Shown here: positions 52,085-63,521 of the stretch, in pieces
How positions within the stretch are numbered: position 1 is the first letter of the stretch
Layout: each line of letters begins with the position of its first letter
Source: Pyrenophora tritici-repentis
Lineage: Eukaryota > Ascomycota > Dothideomycetes > Pleosporales > Pleosporaceae
NCBI RefSeq assembly: GCF_003171515.1
Contig: NC_089396.1
Location: forward strand, 248,001 to 312,000
Reading direction: 5' to 3'
Length of the DNA: 64,000 bases
Program-made: the position numbers and the translations under genes
The notes under the pieces: generated by a model
What the model was told of the DNA's origin: nothing
Seen by the model: only the letters and a program-made list of their open reading frames with translations
Database searches by the model: none

Positions 52085-54153
52085 ACATCCCTTGTCCCAT
52101 TTTTTTCACTCTTCTTCATCATCGATACCACGAACTTGTTTATTTTCAATTGCCACATTTCTGTTCTTTTACTTACTGGCTTGTTTTTTTCTTCCTCATT
52201 CTAGTTTCGCCTCTATTCTACCCTTTCGCATCGATTAAGATTGAGGTTTTGGAGACGGCGGCAGGGGAAGATGAAGCGAGGCACAACATCGACGTCGACA
52301 ACGGGGTCGGGAGCAGCATCGGGTGCTGCGCGTCCGTTTGTTGCTACCCGAGGCTGAGGAGGAGAATAATGTTATACCACCACCACCCATCACCACGACC
52401 ATCACACTCGTACGCTAAGGCCGTAGCGTAGTTTTCTTTTTTGGATGTTAAAAAGTTTGTGTTGGGAGGGATTGTGATGTTATAGCTGCCCTTGCTGGCT
52501 CTTCCTCCTTGTGTGTGTGTTTTCCTCCCTCTCTCTCTGTGTCTCTTTTTGATTACTTCATCATCATCATCATCATCATCATCGGTTTCATCACTGCGTG
52601 GCGTTGGCGAGTTGTGTTTCTTGTTAAGGGCGTTGTTACTCGGACCGGCTGGCGTTTGGATATGTTGTCTCTTTCGTTTGAAGCTATGGCTTACGAAGCT
52701 CTGCATAATGATTTTTTGTGTCAGTGATGGTGATGATGCGAAGCGAGCGTCATGAACAGAGAAAGATGTTATGTGGGGTAGACTAGTTTGTAGTTGAACG
52801 AGTTGAATGAGTTGAGTTGAGTTGCGTAGGTCAGAATGAGTGAATATATATATGAGTCTTGTACTCTTTGACTTTTTGTCTGTGTGTGCGTGATATTAGA
52901 CACGTGTATGCTATGGTGATATTCGGGAGGATAAACATTTAAACTGCACGGATATAGAGAACATACAACATTATTCATCTAGGAGGAGACAAGGTCTTTC
53001 TCTATCTCCCTATGCGCTTTGTACTATTCATCTTGTTGATAATTCGTATTCCTCATCTATCTATCAACCCCGCAGTCGCCGCTGAATAAGGTCAAACATT
53101 AATTACAGCTACCGCATTCATATCCCTACCGTCTGTTTTCCATACCCCACCCCACTAAACCCATACGTCTCTGCCCCTTGAGAAGCTGCTGCCATCTACG
53201 CTGTTCCACTCAAAATCCGCATAATCGGCGTAGACGTGTGGTAACTCACGAACGCTTAGACGACAAGTTCGGTTAGATGCGAACGTAGCCTATGTCACAT
53301 AAGTCCAGGGGGGAAATGTATTGTATATTCGGGGGTTATACTGGCGCGGGTAAATTGGTAGGATTAGATTGAGGGTTTAGAGGGGGGGAAAGTTGTGGTT
53401 TGTACATGAGGTTTGTGAGGACAGTAGGACTGGTATGAAGATGTTGGATGTAGGTTGGGAAGATGAGGGAGATGAGGGAGATGTAGGGATGGGATGGGAT
53501 TGGTGTGGTGGGAGGATTGGTGTGGTTTGTATGAGGGGTTGCTGTTAGACTATCGTGTAGTTTCGAATACAGATTTTTAGTTCCAGGAGGCGATGGTAGG
53601 GAATAAAGCGTAGGTGCATGTGTATTCGCGCTTATTAATTCTTATCCTAGAATTACACATTCTGTTTATTTTCTTCAGAACCAAGTACACACACACATAA
53701 ACGTAGACACATCAATCAAAGACATAAGGCACGTTTCAAAATAGTTATTAAATCAAGCTTCCTTTTCTCATCATCTCTCTCTCACTCTCTGTCTCTCTTC
53801 ATAGATACCTCAATCTAGATATCTCAAGAGATGGAAACCCGTTGCGCATAACTAAAGTAGCTAGCCGCCGACTAATCTCGACTATGTAAAAGATCGCAAG
53901 ATGCAAATGCAGGTAGATGACAAAAAGATGGGGGTAGTATTATACAATGCAGAACCAAAAAAAAAGGCAAGAAAAAAGCAAGACAAAACTCCCAATGCAC
54001 CCCGTTATCCAGATCGATGCTTCCGTGCTTCATACACAGCGTTGGACTGGACCTGCGTTTGTCCGCCTTCTTCAACCCATGCAAGAAACATGAGAGTGAG
54101 AAAGAAAAAAAGATCAATATCATGCATGCATGCACGCGAGATCCACGCAAACC
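52085..54153. other. Intergenic region with microsatellite, no gene supported
   Basis: This 2-kb space is between the convergent BUD4 and SET9 genes. It holds a (CAT)n run at 52559-52582, a CT-rich run near 53780-53800, and a long purine-rich stretch at 53320-53560 (repeated GAGATGAGG and GGGATGGGATGG). Short frames here are low complexity. Confidence 0.55.
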
Positions 54154-56130
54154 TCACATGGTCTTGCGTGCCCTACCACCCTTCTTCTTCATCTTCTTCG
54201 CACTCTCAATCTCGGCACTGCCACTGCCCATCCTCAAACTCCTGGGTGTACTGAACCGGTCACGGATATTATTCTTGATGACTTTCCCCACCTTGTCGCG
54301 CTTGAGCTGCCTCTCCTCGTTGGGGTCAACAAAACGGTGCACGGTGCGGTGATCCCGTATCCTCTCCTCCCTATCGTGCTTGCCTTCCTTCTCCGTCTTG
54401 GGCCAAGGAAAGCCGTAGAGTTTGGAATGGCGTTCGCAGCGCGGACACTCCTTGCGGGTGTTGTAGCCGTCCTGCTGGATAAAGTCTGCCTCGCACGTGT
54501 GGCAATTCACCCACTTGGAGTACTTGGCCGACAGCAGCGCGTTGGACGTCATGTAGTCGCCTGGTTTGCGGGGGTTCTCAGCGTACGAGGATTCGTCGCC
54601 TTCGCAGAGGGTGATGGGCGTGCCGACGCGGTTCTGGACTTCGAAGCGGGATTTGGAGCGTGTGGTGCGGAATGTGCATGCGTGGGGCTTGCGCTTGACA
54701 ATCTGTTCGTTTTCACTGTCAAATTCGAGGCTCGACGAGAGTTCGCTGAGATCAGACATGTATGCGTCGTCGTCTGCAGGCGGGGAGGGCCACGGGGCGT
54801 TTACCATTGTCGTTATTGTCGTTACTTCTGTCTTCACTGTTGCCACACCCAGTGCGGGGTGCTCCTCGTGGATGGTCTCAGCGTCGACTTTCTCCTTGGA
54901 CGCGCTACTCTCCAAGTCTTCCTCGATCGATGTGGCATCGGTTGATTGTGATGATTTGGGCGAGGCCGCGGCTATGGATGACTGCGGTGACACTTCTCGC
55001 GATGGCGTGGTTTCATCCACCTTCACCATGAGAAGGCCGTCACGCTGTTGGTTGCGGATTTCGCGCGTCATTTGTGCCAAGTTGATGGAGGGGTCCTCGA
55101 TGCTGGATACGGGAACTTCTTGTCGTAGTGACGAAGTGCTGTGCGCCTTCTTGAGCGTCGTCTTTCGAAGAAGGTCCGCCTCATTGTCTGGTGACTTTTG
55201 CTCGAACCGGGCTCGTTTGCAGGTGGGCGTCGTGTCGCGCGAAGCCTCTCCATCCGACTCGTCTCGCGGCCTCTTCAACGAGACTGATTCGTCTGTCGCG
55301 ATGAGGTCCTCTGCCTGCTCAAGGCTCGTGACTGCGCCCCCTTCGATTTCCTCGTCCTCGTCCTGTTCGATTCGCCTCTGTGGTGCCCAGCCATTCTGCT
55401 GCAGACTTTCGCAGGTGCTGCAAAGACATTCTTCATTGTTGTCGCCAAAGTAATCTTCGCCATACGAAACTGTAATCTCGTCTCCCTCGTAGATAGGCTT
55501 CACCGCCACAATCTGCATTCCGTCGTAGCCCTTTGTCGTGAGCTTTGCGTTGGCATCGCAGTCATGATTTGCGAATCGCGCAGGCCCCAGGAAGAGTGAG
55601 CGCGTCTTCTTTCTGCTGGAAATGACCAGACTGAAGTCTTTGCGCGCCAGCTCTAGCGACTTCTCTTGCTCTTCTGTCATAGCGACTTGTACTCCAGTCA
55701 AGTACTTGATCTCCTCCCTTGGGTTGATGTCTTTTCGCGCGGTGATGGAGGCCTCGTGCTCGGTAATCGTATAGCGGTTCGTCGTCGTTACATCGAATTG
55801 ACAGTCGGGCATATAGATGTTGATGTATCTTCGGAGGTGGCGCTTGAACTGCTCCTGGTCGTTCTTGTCTTTGAGACCACTTACGAACCTGCGCAGAGCC
55901 GTTAACTGCAACAGCTTTTGCACCGCCTCCGCCGGATCTTTCTCCCAGATGACATACTGCCGGATGATATCAGCAACGTCTTCTTCACGCAGACCCCGCG
56001 AGCCCGTAAATCGGCCACCCCGGTTTTTGCGGATAGTGAACCAGCCGTAGACTTTGTCAACCACAGCGTCAGTAATGATATCGTCGAACTTGGCGAGTTT
56101 GTCGAGCGTGAGCTTCGTCGAGGGCGCCAT
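54154..56130 (-). CDS. SET9: Histone H4-K20 methyltransferase Set9
   Basis: This intronless frame gives 658 aa from the ATG at 56130 (MAPSTKLTLDKLAKFDD, the usual Set9 start). An in-frame ATG at 56283 would only add an unconserved leader. The N-terminal helical region (about 1-110) precedes a SET domain with FANHDCDAN (S-adenosylmethionine and substrate site), EGDEITVSYGEDYFG, and post-SET cysteines CLCSTC. The C-terminal half is acidic and low complexity, with a late Cys-containing segment (CHTCEAD ... CPRCERH) that may be a zinc-binding module. Fungal Set9/Kmt5 methylates histone H4 Lys20 and works in the DNA-damage checkpoint. It is divergent from the uL14m gene, 565 bp apart. Confidence 0.92.
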   Translation of the reverse strand: MAPSTKLTLDKLAKFDDIITDAVVDKVYGWFTIRKNRGGRFTGSRGLREEDVADIIRQYVIWEKDPAEAVQKLLQLTALRRFVSGLKDKNDQEQFKRHLRRYINIYMPDCQFDVTTTNRYTITEHEASITARKDINPREEIKYLTGVQVAMTEEQEKSLELARKDFSLVISSRKKTRSLFLGPARFANHDCDANAKLTTKGYDGMQIVAVKPIYEGDEITVSYGEDYFGDNNEECLCSTCESLQQNGWAPQRRIEQDEDEEIEGGAVTSLEQAEDLIATDESVSLKRPRDESDGEASRDTTPTCKRARFEQKSPDNEADLLRKTTLKKAHSTSSLRQEVPVSSIEDPSINLAQMTREIRNQQRDGLLMVKVDETTPSREVSPQSSIAAASPKSSQSTDATSIEEDLESSASKEKVDAETIHEEHPALGVATVKTEVTTITTMVNAPWPSPPADDDAYMSDLSELSSSLEFDSENEQIVKRKPHACTFRTTRSKSRFEVQNRVGTPITLCEGDESSYAENPRKPGDYMTSNALLSAKYSKWVNCHTCEADFIQQDGYNTRKECPRCERHSKLYGFPWPKTEKEGKHDREERIRDHRTVHRFVDPNEERQLKRDKVGKVIKNNIRDRFSTPRSLRMGSGSAEIESAKKMKKKGGRARKTM

Positions 56131-56695
56131 GGCTGCGCGGTGGTAGGAGGAGTGGGCAAACAAAGACGGGTGCGCGACAAAAAGAGGTTTCGTGTCGTTC
56201 GTGTCGTCGTAGGGATGCGTAGTTAAAGGGGAGGTTGGCGCGCTGACGTGATTGAAACGCGAAAGTGAAGGGCAGCGCAGCATTCACTCAATACACAGTA
56301 CAATACACCAAGAGGGAACAATAAGGAACTCGCGACGCAGATAATAGCAAAGACGCGCACAAGGGAAGGAAGGAGCGACGGGTGCGCACGGAGGCGGCAA
56401 ACACAACAGCCCTCCGATAGTTTGCGGTTCAGCGGGAAGACAAGACCAAGACCAAGACGACTGACAAGGCTGGGGCTCAAGATACCCCTGTGTATGGAGA
56501 CCCGTATTGCATGCGTGGAGTCTAGGGATGCCTAAGCGAATGGCTAGGGTACGGCGGCGGCTGACGGCTGACTGCAACTTCGTCTTTCAATCTGTGGGCA
56601 CATGCAAACAAACGTCGTGCCATCACGCATCACGGGCAGATAGTGCGCAACCAAGCTAGTACGACCAAACAGACGACGGAGAAGAGGCGCACACG
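56131..56695. promoter_or_regulatory. Divergent promoter region, SET9 / uL14m
   Basis: This 565-bp stretch separates the two divergent start codons. I see no conserved site that can be assigned with confidence. Confidence 0.4.
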
Positions 56696-57205
56696 ATGAT
56701 TCAGCTAAAGGTGCGCTAGCCGCCAATTGCGAGGGATAGAGTGGTGGCTGACGGAAGGGCTTTTAGACACTGGTGAATTGCATCGACAACTCTGGCGCCG
56801 CCATAGTCGAGTGTGTCAACGTGCTGCGATCCAAGCGGCCTGCAAAAGTCGGTATGTGAATAGTTGGAACGGTCATGTGCGTGGTAGAGGTTGACAAAGG
56901 CAGGCGACCGCATAGTAGTAGTCGTGAAGAAACAACGAAACTTTGGCCCCGAGACGGGCAACAGCGTGTCCATCAGCGCAGCGAACAAGGTGCGACGAGG
57001 CGATGTACGACACGCCGTCGTAGTACGGACAGCAAAGAAGTGGCAACGGCCAGATGGCAGCGTGGTCAAGTTCGACGACAACGCCTGCGTGCTCATCAAC
57101 AAGGCGGGGGAACCCATCGGCTCAAGAGTTAGTGGCGTCGTTGCTGCCGAACTGAGACAGAAGCAGTGGTCCAAGATCCTATCACTGGCACCCATGCACG
57201 TGTAG
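56696..57205 (+). CDS. MRPL38: Mitochondrial ribosomal protein uL14m
   Basis: Exons are 56696-56710 (only MIQLK), 56767-56851 and 56904-57205, giving 133 aa. The introns (56 and 52 nt) have GTGCGC and GTATGT donors. The protein shows the uL14 hallmarks: [16 protein letters not shown] at the N-terminus, [11 protein letters not shown], and [16 protein letters not shown], with [22 protein letters not shown] near the end. The length and sequence fit the mitochondrial type (yeast Mrpl38), part of the large subunit near the intersubunit bridge with the small subunit. It is convergent with RPB9, 162 bp apart. Confidence 0.93.
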
Positions 57206-57367
57206 ATACGGACTGGGAAAGAAATGTATTTTTTGGAGTCTATGGAGCACTTGAGCATGTAACAGTATGTGTATATGCAGATATACGGGTATCTGAAGAC
57301 CTTTTTTTCCGAAACTCCTCGCAATAGATGCCGTGAGATCAAACGCCGCCTGAATGCATGCCCTATC

Positions 57368-58209
57368 CTATTCATCCTTGATGTCGCTCTTGTTCTCTGG
57401 GCGCGAGACGTGGCCGCAACCGGCGCATACAAAGTACAATGCCTGGAGAATATTAGGAGTGCTCGCCTGGAACAATGGCCAACTTACCATGCCGGTTTCG
57501 GCGGTACGCTGCTGCGACTGGAAAAAGACAGCCTCATTCTCGCCGCACTCTGTGCACTGCTTTTGAATGCGCGGTAACTAGACGGAGGTACGGTCAGCGA
57601 GCACGCTTAACAGCTGGCTAGCACAGTACTGGAGGGGGACGGGATGCCGTCTTCTTTCAGGACATGGGCTCGTCCCACATGTCCTCGTCAAAATCTTCTT
57701 CGTCGTAGTCCTCAAACTTCTCCTCCTCTTCTCGCATCTCTTGCTGGGGACGCTCGGCCTGCGGGTCCTCGTCCTCGGCCTCCAGCACGAAGCCGGGGGC
57801 GGATTCCTCGCCGCAATCCTCGCATATGATGGGCATGCCGCACATGGTGCAGCAGGGCATCTCCTCGTCCAGGGCAGCTTGGGCGGCTTGGGCTTCAGAG
57901 AGGGAGAGACCAACCGTAGGATCCTGGGCAACCTCCGCTGTGACACCAGCTGTAGCTCCGACTGTAGATGCGATTTCGTGGCGCATAACGCAGGACGAGG
58001 GCGCCTCTTCGGTGAAGCTGCACGTACGGCAAGCGAAAAGCAACTTGTTCTCCGACTTGTCTTCACGGGGGAATAGCAAGTTGGAGCTGCTTCAGGTTAA
58101 CACCTTGACGGGCGCGTCGCAAGTTGACTCACCATTCCGAGCAGAAGCGGAAGAGAATGGGCTCTTTGCCGCCCTTTGCACGTGGTGCCTGTGGTAGTGG
58201 TGATGACAT
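57368..58209 (-). CDS. RPB9: RNA polymerase II subunit Rpb9
   Basis: Exons 58209-58133, 58086-57915, 57577-57488 and 57442-57368 give 137 aa. All eight zinc-ribbon cysteines are present: C23/C26 and C45/C48 in the first ribbon (RFCSEC, FACRTC), C91/C94 and C119/C122 in the second (QKQCTECG, YFVCAGC). Rpb9 sits at the edge of the Pol II lobe and supports start-site choice, elongation and fidelity. Introns are 46, 337 and 45 nt. The middle one has an unusual GTTGGT donor and stays open in frame for 86 codons, giving a possible longer isoform (stop at 57657). The start is 383 bp from the divergent ESS1 start. Confidence 0.9.
57657..57914 (-). CDS. Alternative C-terminal frame inside RPB9 intron 2
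   Basis: If the 337-nt second intron of RPB9 is retained, the frame continues from exon 2 for 85 residues to a stop at 57657, giving a 168-aa form without the second zinc ribbon. The segment is Cys-rich at first (CCTMCGMPIICEDCGEE), then strongly acidic, ending WDEPMS. Its base composition and lack of stops look coding, not intronic. It could instead be an independent small gene or part of one. Only transcript data can decide. Confidence 0.4.
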   Translation of the reverse strand, partial: VGLSLSEAQAAQAALDEEMPCCTMCGMPIICEDCGEESAPGFVLEAEDEDPQAERPQQEMREEEEKFEDYDEEDFDEDMWDEPMS

Positions 58210-58592
58210 TTTTGACCTTGTGTCGTAATATGTGTGGGCGCAGTAGGCGGTATTAATTGTTGCTGTGGACAACTAAGCGGCGTGTTGGCAGGAAAGGTAG
58301 GTCGAGAAGAAGCATTGCGATTACGAAGATGAAAGCGGTAAAGCGCGGGCCAGGCCCAGCTGATTCGCCACTTCCGTTGCTGTTACCTTTGTTTGGCAGC
58401 AACCCCCCGCATTATCGACCCTCAAGCGCCGATCGCCCAGAGAGGTCCACCGCTGCAATTCCAGACGACGTTCCAAGCCGCACCCCCAATTGCCCCTGTT
58501 ATTAAGAGAAACCATCAAACTTTGCACTGCTCGTCCCCTCCATTCCACTCTTTCATCGCACCTAAACTCAGACATATACATATACAGCAAAA
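58210..58592. promoter_or_regulatory. Divergent promoter region, RPB9 / ESS1
   Basis: This 383-bp stretch separates two divergent start codons and is GC-rich in the middle. No specific site is assigned. Confidence 0.4.
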
Positions 58593-59304
58593 ATGGTAAG
58601 CATGGCGCGACATCATCTCTGCGCTTCACTCAGCAGCTCACGCTTCACAGTCAGCCGGCGAGACTGGTCTTCCCGAGGGATGGGAGGTGCGCCGCTCCAA
58701 CACGAAGAACCTACCATACTACTTCCACGCCCAAACCAAAGACTCGCGATGGGAGCCCCCGGCAGGCACCGACCCCGAGCGGTTGAAGACATACATGGCA
58801 GCCAACCACAGCTCCAAGGGCGTCGCGCCCGCCGCATTTGCGCCGACCGAGGGCAAGATTCGATGCGCCCATCTCTTGGTCAAGCATCGCGACAGTAGGC
58901 GTCCAGCTAGTTGGCGGGAGCCCAAGATTACGCGCTCTATCGAAGAGGCGCGGGAATTGATAAGGAACTATCACGCGCAGATCAAGGCATACGAGGAGGG
59001 CGGAGACAATGCAAAGTCGCTGTCTGAACTCGCAACCACCGAGTCTGACTGCAGCAGTGCTCGCAAGGGCGGTGACCTGTGAGTTTTGTAGCGTAGCGAA
59101 CGGACCGCAGCATTAACGTGGCGCAGGGGTTTCTTTGGCAGGGGTGATATGCAAAAGGAATTTGAGCAGGCTGCTTTTGCTCTCGAGAAGGGTCAGGTTA
59201 GCGACATGGTCGAAACTGCCTCAGGGGTGCATTTGATCCAAAGGTGACTTTCCTTTCATATGCCGTTATATAACGCTGACAATAAACGATGCAGGCTGGA
59301 ATAG
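58593..59304 (+). CDS. ESS1: Pin1-type peptidyl-prolyl cis-trans isomerase Ess1
   Basis: Exons 58593-58595 (only the ATG), 58651-59078, 59127-59243 and 59295-59304 give 185 aa. A WW domain (8-38; GLPEGWEVRRS ... RWEPP) is followed by a parvulin domain (68-185). Active-site residues visible are the H of CAHLLVKH (75), the phosphate-binding R84/R85 of DSRRPASWR, the Cys of SDCSS and the His of GVHLIQR. This enzyme isomerises phospho-Ser/Thr-Pro bonds, in yeast mainly on the Pol II C-terminal domain. The protein ends QRLE after a last exon of only 10 nt. Its neighbour RPB9 is also a transcription gene; shared control is possible but unproven. Confidence 0.93.
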
Positions 59305-61067
59305 GAGACGGGCCGCGCAAACTCTAAAGCCCCGCCAAAGAAGGGCTGAGCATGAGCTTGAGCTTCAGCATAGCAGCGTGCGAGCCGGGGCTGCTGGGAC
59401 GTGGGCCGGCTGTGACAGAAGGTTCAAAGCCGTGGAGAAAGTGGCTCAAGTTCCAATGACGAATCAGATGGGTAAACCCACTTACGGTGCACGATGCATG
59501 TGAGACTTGACATAGGCGCGGTAATGGAACCATGGTGCTCATTCGGCGTGTCGCCTTTTTGTTTTGATTCATTCTTCGTCTCTTCCACTTGAGCGACTGT
59601 CCGGGCCATCTGCTGGTACTGCGCGTGCTGACGGCATAGCAGGACCACGCCTCATTGGAGCCATGGAAGGCTTCAAAGAGTGGCGAAAGACTTTGGTTGG
59701 ACAGTTCAAGCACCCGAGTATACAGCTATAACAGGGCAATGATTGTCTGGATGGCATCGTATGACATGATGAGGACGGAAGACCGTCAACCATGTCGATA
59801 TACTTTGCTTTGTGGGGCCGGAACCAGTAACTACCAGATGCGATATTTTGTCACCAATGGCGCGGACAAGACAGGCGTCCATGCCTGTAGGGGCGAAAAG
59901 CGCCCTGATATAAACTGCCGTCTGCACATTACTCTGGATACGATACCTGTCTCCTGGCTCATCTCGCACGCCTGATCGACAAGCAGCTGACGCGCTTCGC
60001 ACACTATACGTACAGCCATCCAGCACGCTAGCACCGTAAGTCTGAGCCGGGCCCGGATAGTTGGCAACTCGAAACACGCGTGCTAACAGGATGGTTTGCA
60101 GGCTGTCTTTGTCGCCGCTTGCATATTTGTCTGCGACTCGGTGCAGTTTCAGTCTGAAGCTGTTTCGGCCGGCATACCGAGAAGGTCGGTTTGGTGGTGC
60201 GCCTTTGTCCCAACCCGGTTCCGGTCCATTCCGAAGGCGGCGCGACTCCAGGAAACCCTCGTCCGTGACGTAGCGCGCGTAGGTAAGTCGGCCAATGTTT
60301 TTTTTTGCTTCTTCACCCGTTGCCAGATCTCATTCCACCTCACCACACCAACACCAATATCTGGTGCATGCTCTAGCCCTAGACACACCCTAGACATTGA
60401 TGCGTGGCTGGCTGCAGACGGATGCATTTTCGGACCATCTTGCATGGCGATAGCGTGGGCAAAATGCCGTGCAGCTACCTGGGCAGCGATCCCGAGTGTT
60501 TGGGCTGTACTAGTACCTTTCTCATTGTCCGCGCACACTGCAACGCTTTCCCTGCATCAAAAGGCTGCCCGTAATTTGCTGTCCAAGGCTCACCAACCAC
60601 AGCGTGTGTGATTGCCTCGCACTTTCACCGTCACGTCTGCGCAATTTCCTGCTTTCTCTACTTGACGTAGCTACCCCGTCACCGTTCACGCCATACCGCC
60701 CTGTCGTCGGTCGCCCTATCCTTGGGAAGCCCATCCGCCTTGTGCCAACGCCGCCCGCTGCCCGCAAAGTACCCGCAGACCCCTGCTGTCTCCACAACCT
60801 TGCTGTTTACTCGGCTACCTTGTCCGATCACCCAGCCTGCCTGCGATCCTTTTACCCTTCTTCCACCTCTCCCTCACCACCTCTCCCTCACATTGATTTG
60901 TCTAGAAGATTCCGTCATTCTCTACAAATACCACTCACACTCCTTTGAGCCCTTGCACTAAACAGTCAGCCTGCTGCTGCACTAGACTCATAAGCTCAGC
61001 CCACCCTCGACTCTCTCTCGAGCAATTGTATTCCTCACACAGACCTACGAGAATACCTACTACCGCC
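59305..61067. other. Intergenic region, no gene supported
   Basis: Several frames of 70-170 codons occur on both strands but none shows a known motif. The Pro/Ser-rich frame at 60604-60948 lies where the CT-rich 5' leader and promoter of the next gene are expected (CT-rich stretch 60850-61030). Confidence 0.5.
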
Positions 61068-62029
61068 ATGGCTACCCCGCAGTCTCCCAAACCCATTTAC
61101 CACGACCCAATGCACCTTGCCTGCCTACGGAGTTGCAGTCGCAAGAGCGTTGCTTCCTTGTCTCGCTCGGCTTCCCACATCGACTCTCCCCGTACTGCTT
61201 GTCCCAAGGATGGCGATGCTTTTAGCTATGACCCTGCCCACCTACGCCATTGGTACTGCCCACAGGAGCTCTGGGTCCGTCTTCCCCAAAATGTCCAGTC
61301 GAGCCTGGCCGCTGTCCAGCACTCTGGTGCCGCTGTTTTGACTGGTAAGTGCCGCCATCTCACCACTCATCTAAGCGTCGTCTCTCATTGGCTAGCCACT
61401 GAGCCCGTATCTCTGACTGCGCAAATATATTGACTCGACACTAACAATATACAGGCTTCGAGCGTCTCGACAAGCACCTCGAGAGCATTGAGGATTGCCA
61501 CGTGGATGCCAAGTCTACTGCTGATGATTACTTGGTCCAGCTCGACGAGCTGCCGCCGCCAAAATTCCGCACTGTCAGCAATGCTAGCAGCGTCTTCCAC
61601 TCGGACTCATCGTCACCCTGCACTAGTGGATCATCAGTCTCTCACTCAGGAAGCAACTCCCCTGTGACTTCAAGCCTACCCATGTCTCAGATCATGTGTC
61701 CTGGCTCGCCCATCTGCCTCGGTCCGTCGGAACTCTCCCGCTCCCGTGAGCGCTCTTTCTCGACACCTCTCAAAGCACATGATGCCTACTATGCTGCTGA
61801 GCTGTCGCATCTCCGCACCGAGGCCCTTCCCCGTCTACGACACAAGTCCTACAAGGTCGACAGCGAGTGGGCGCAAGCCAAGCACCATCTTTCCGCAGAC
61901 GACGTCAATGCCTTTGAGAACTTCTGGGCGGAGAAGAAGTGCGCCATCCTAAGCCTTGACGAGCGGGGTAGACGCCTTGCGAGCGCCGTTGGTCTCGCCA
62001 ACACTGGTCTTGGCTGGTGTGCACCGTAG
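61068..62029 (+). CDS. Unrecognised 283-aa protein
   Basis: Exons 61068-61344 and 61455-62029 are joined across a 110-nt intron (GTAAGT ... CTAACAATATACAG). The start MATPQSPKP lies in a CCGCCATGG context. The N-terminal part has a short Cys- and Ser-rich stretch. The middle (about 125-180) is Ser-rich and probably disordered. The C-terminal 100 residues look helical and folded (AYYAAELSHLR, SEWAQAKHHLSADDVNAFENFWAEKK). There is no signal peptide or membrane segment. I do not recognise a family. The clean splice sites and codon use make it a convincing gene. Confidence 0.7.
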
Positions 62030-63521
62030 AGGCTAATGAGGTGGATCTCCAGGGTTTGGTTCTCGAAATGGTTCACGGAGTACTGCTACACCCTCTTGTG
62101 AACCTGTTTCCTTTTCCTATCATCTTGGAATCCCTTTCCTGTTTCCTTTTCCACTCATCCTTTGATTTCTCTATTCTGAAATGCGTTCATGAGCGAGGAG
62201 TTGGTCGGTATTTACTGCTTGGGAAGCATCTACAACATCGGAGACACGGGATCTACTTTTGGACAGGATGGGTGCCTATGGCTAGATCACATACACATCC
62301 GTGTCTCCACAACAATAGTCTCACGAGAGATGCATTGGCGTCAAAGGCGGCTGCCTTGGGCCTGCTTGGGAATTTTCATACTACGATCGGGTCATGGATA
62401 TGGTCAGTTCAGATAGTAAAATGATAACATCAACCAAATATGCCTGTTCTTCTCCATTATTCCGGACTGTACGCAATTCACGCAATATTTACGCCATCAC
62501 TATGCTGCACGTCGCCTTCATCATCGCCTACTCCGAGGAATGTTGTTTGCATCGCTTACCTTGTGCTACCCGACATAGACCGTTTTCAGCCACAACTGCA
62601 TGACGTGTGGCGGCCCAACGCACAGTATCCAACAAGTTCGGCTGTCCTATCACCAAGACAAGCTGACAGCCGCATCAATTTCATTTGCCTGTCAGTATAG
62701 TGTCATGGAGCGAATAAACTTGATTAAACGACATCAACGTCACTAGCATATCTGCACCTCCATACTGAATCTAAAAGAAACTCTGGTAATAAAAAAAAGC
62801 GCTATTTCCAAAGCTCCCGTGGGCCGAGAACAAGGGAACAAGTTGGTGGTACAATACTGTGGTTGTACTGGAACGCCCAGCCAAGCCTTTAAGCCCGATC
62901 CTGCACGTTGCGTTCGGCACTGGCTCCAGCTGCGTCTGCCAACCACCACACACCTGAGCGTCAGCCCCTGTCACCACACCCAACCAGCAAGTTTGTTGGG
63001 TCGCTTTCCGCGTCAACCCGATCGACACCTGTTTCAGTTTCAAGTTTCAGGACTGGGACCGCAGCAAACCTGAGGCGTCGTCAGTGTGGCGGTGGCGTGG
63101 CGGTGGCATGACGCTGGTGTGAGGGCTTGGCATCGCCATCACCCAGAGGTATTTTGACTGCAAAACGTTTCTTTGTTGCTTGCTTGAAAATGGGGTTGTG
63201 ACAACTGTGAGGGTGACTATTACCGTGACGGAATATTGACGATTGTGTTACTCCGGATTATGGCCTCGCTAACGAACTGGCTTGACAGATGTCTAGTCTA
63301 GACTAGTTTTTGTCGTCGACTTATCCTACTCTAGGATACTGCCAATGGCTGGAGTGGCCGATTCGTTCTTGGCCGGGCTAATAAGCACCGACCTTGAACC
63401 CCAGCCACCTGCCTCGTTGCACGTGTCTCCGAGCCGTTCGTTCGCGTTGCCCGTGGCTCTGCGCGACTCAAAAATAGACTAATACTCGTTTTCAGATGTG
63501 GGTCAGCACGTTTCGTGCTTC
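62030..63521. other. Intergenic region, no gene supported
   Basis: This space is between the convergent 283-aa gene and the RG-rich gene at the right edge. It contains 3' flanking sequence and several short frames without motifs. Confidence 0.5.

Noticed and set aside
52559..52582. Ser- or Ile-coding frames over a trinucleotide run
   Set aside because: Simple CAT microsatellite in an intergenic region.
60604..60948. Plus-strand Pro/Ser-rich frame of 114 codons
   Set aside because: It lies in the CT-rich leader region upstream of 61068 and has no recognisable domain.
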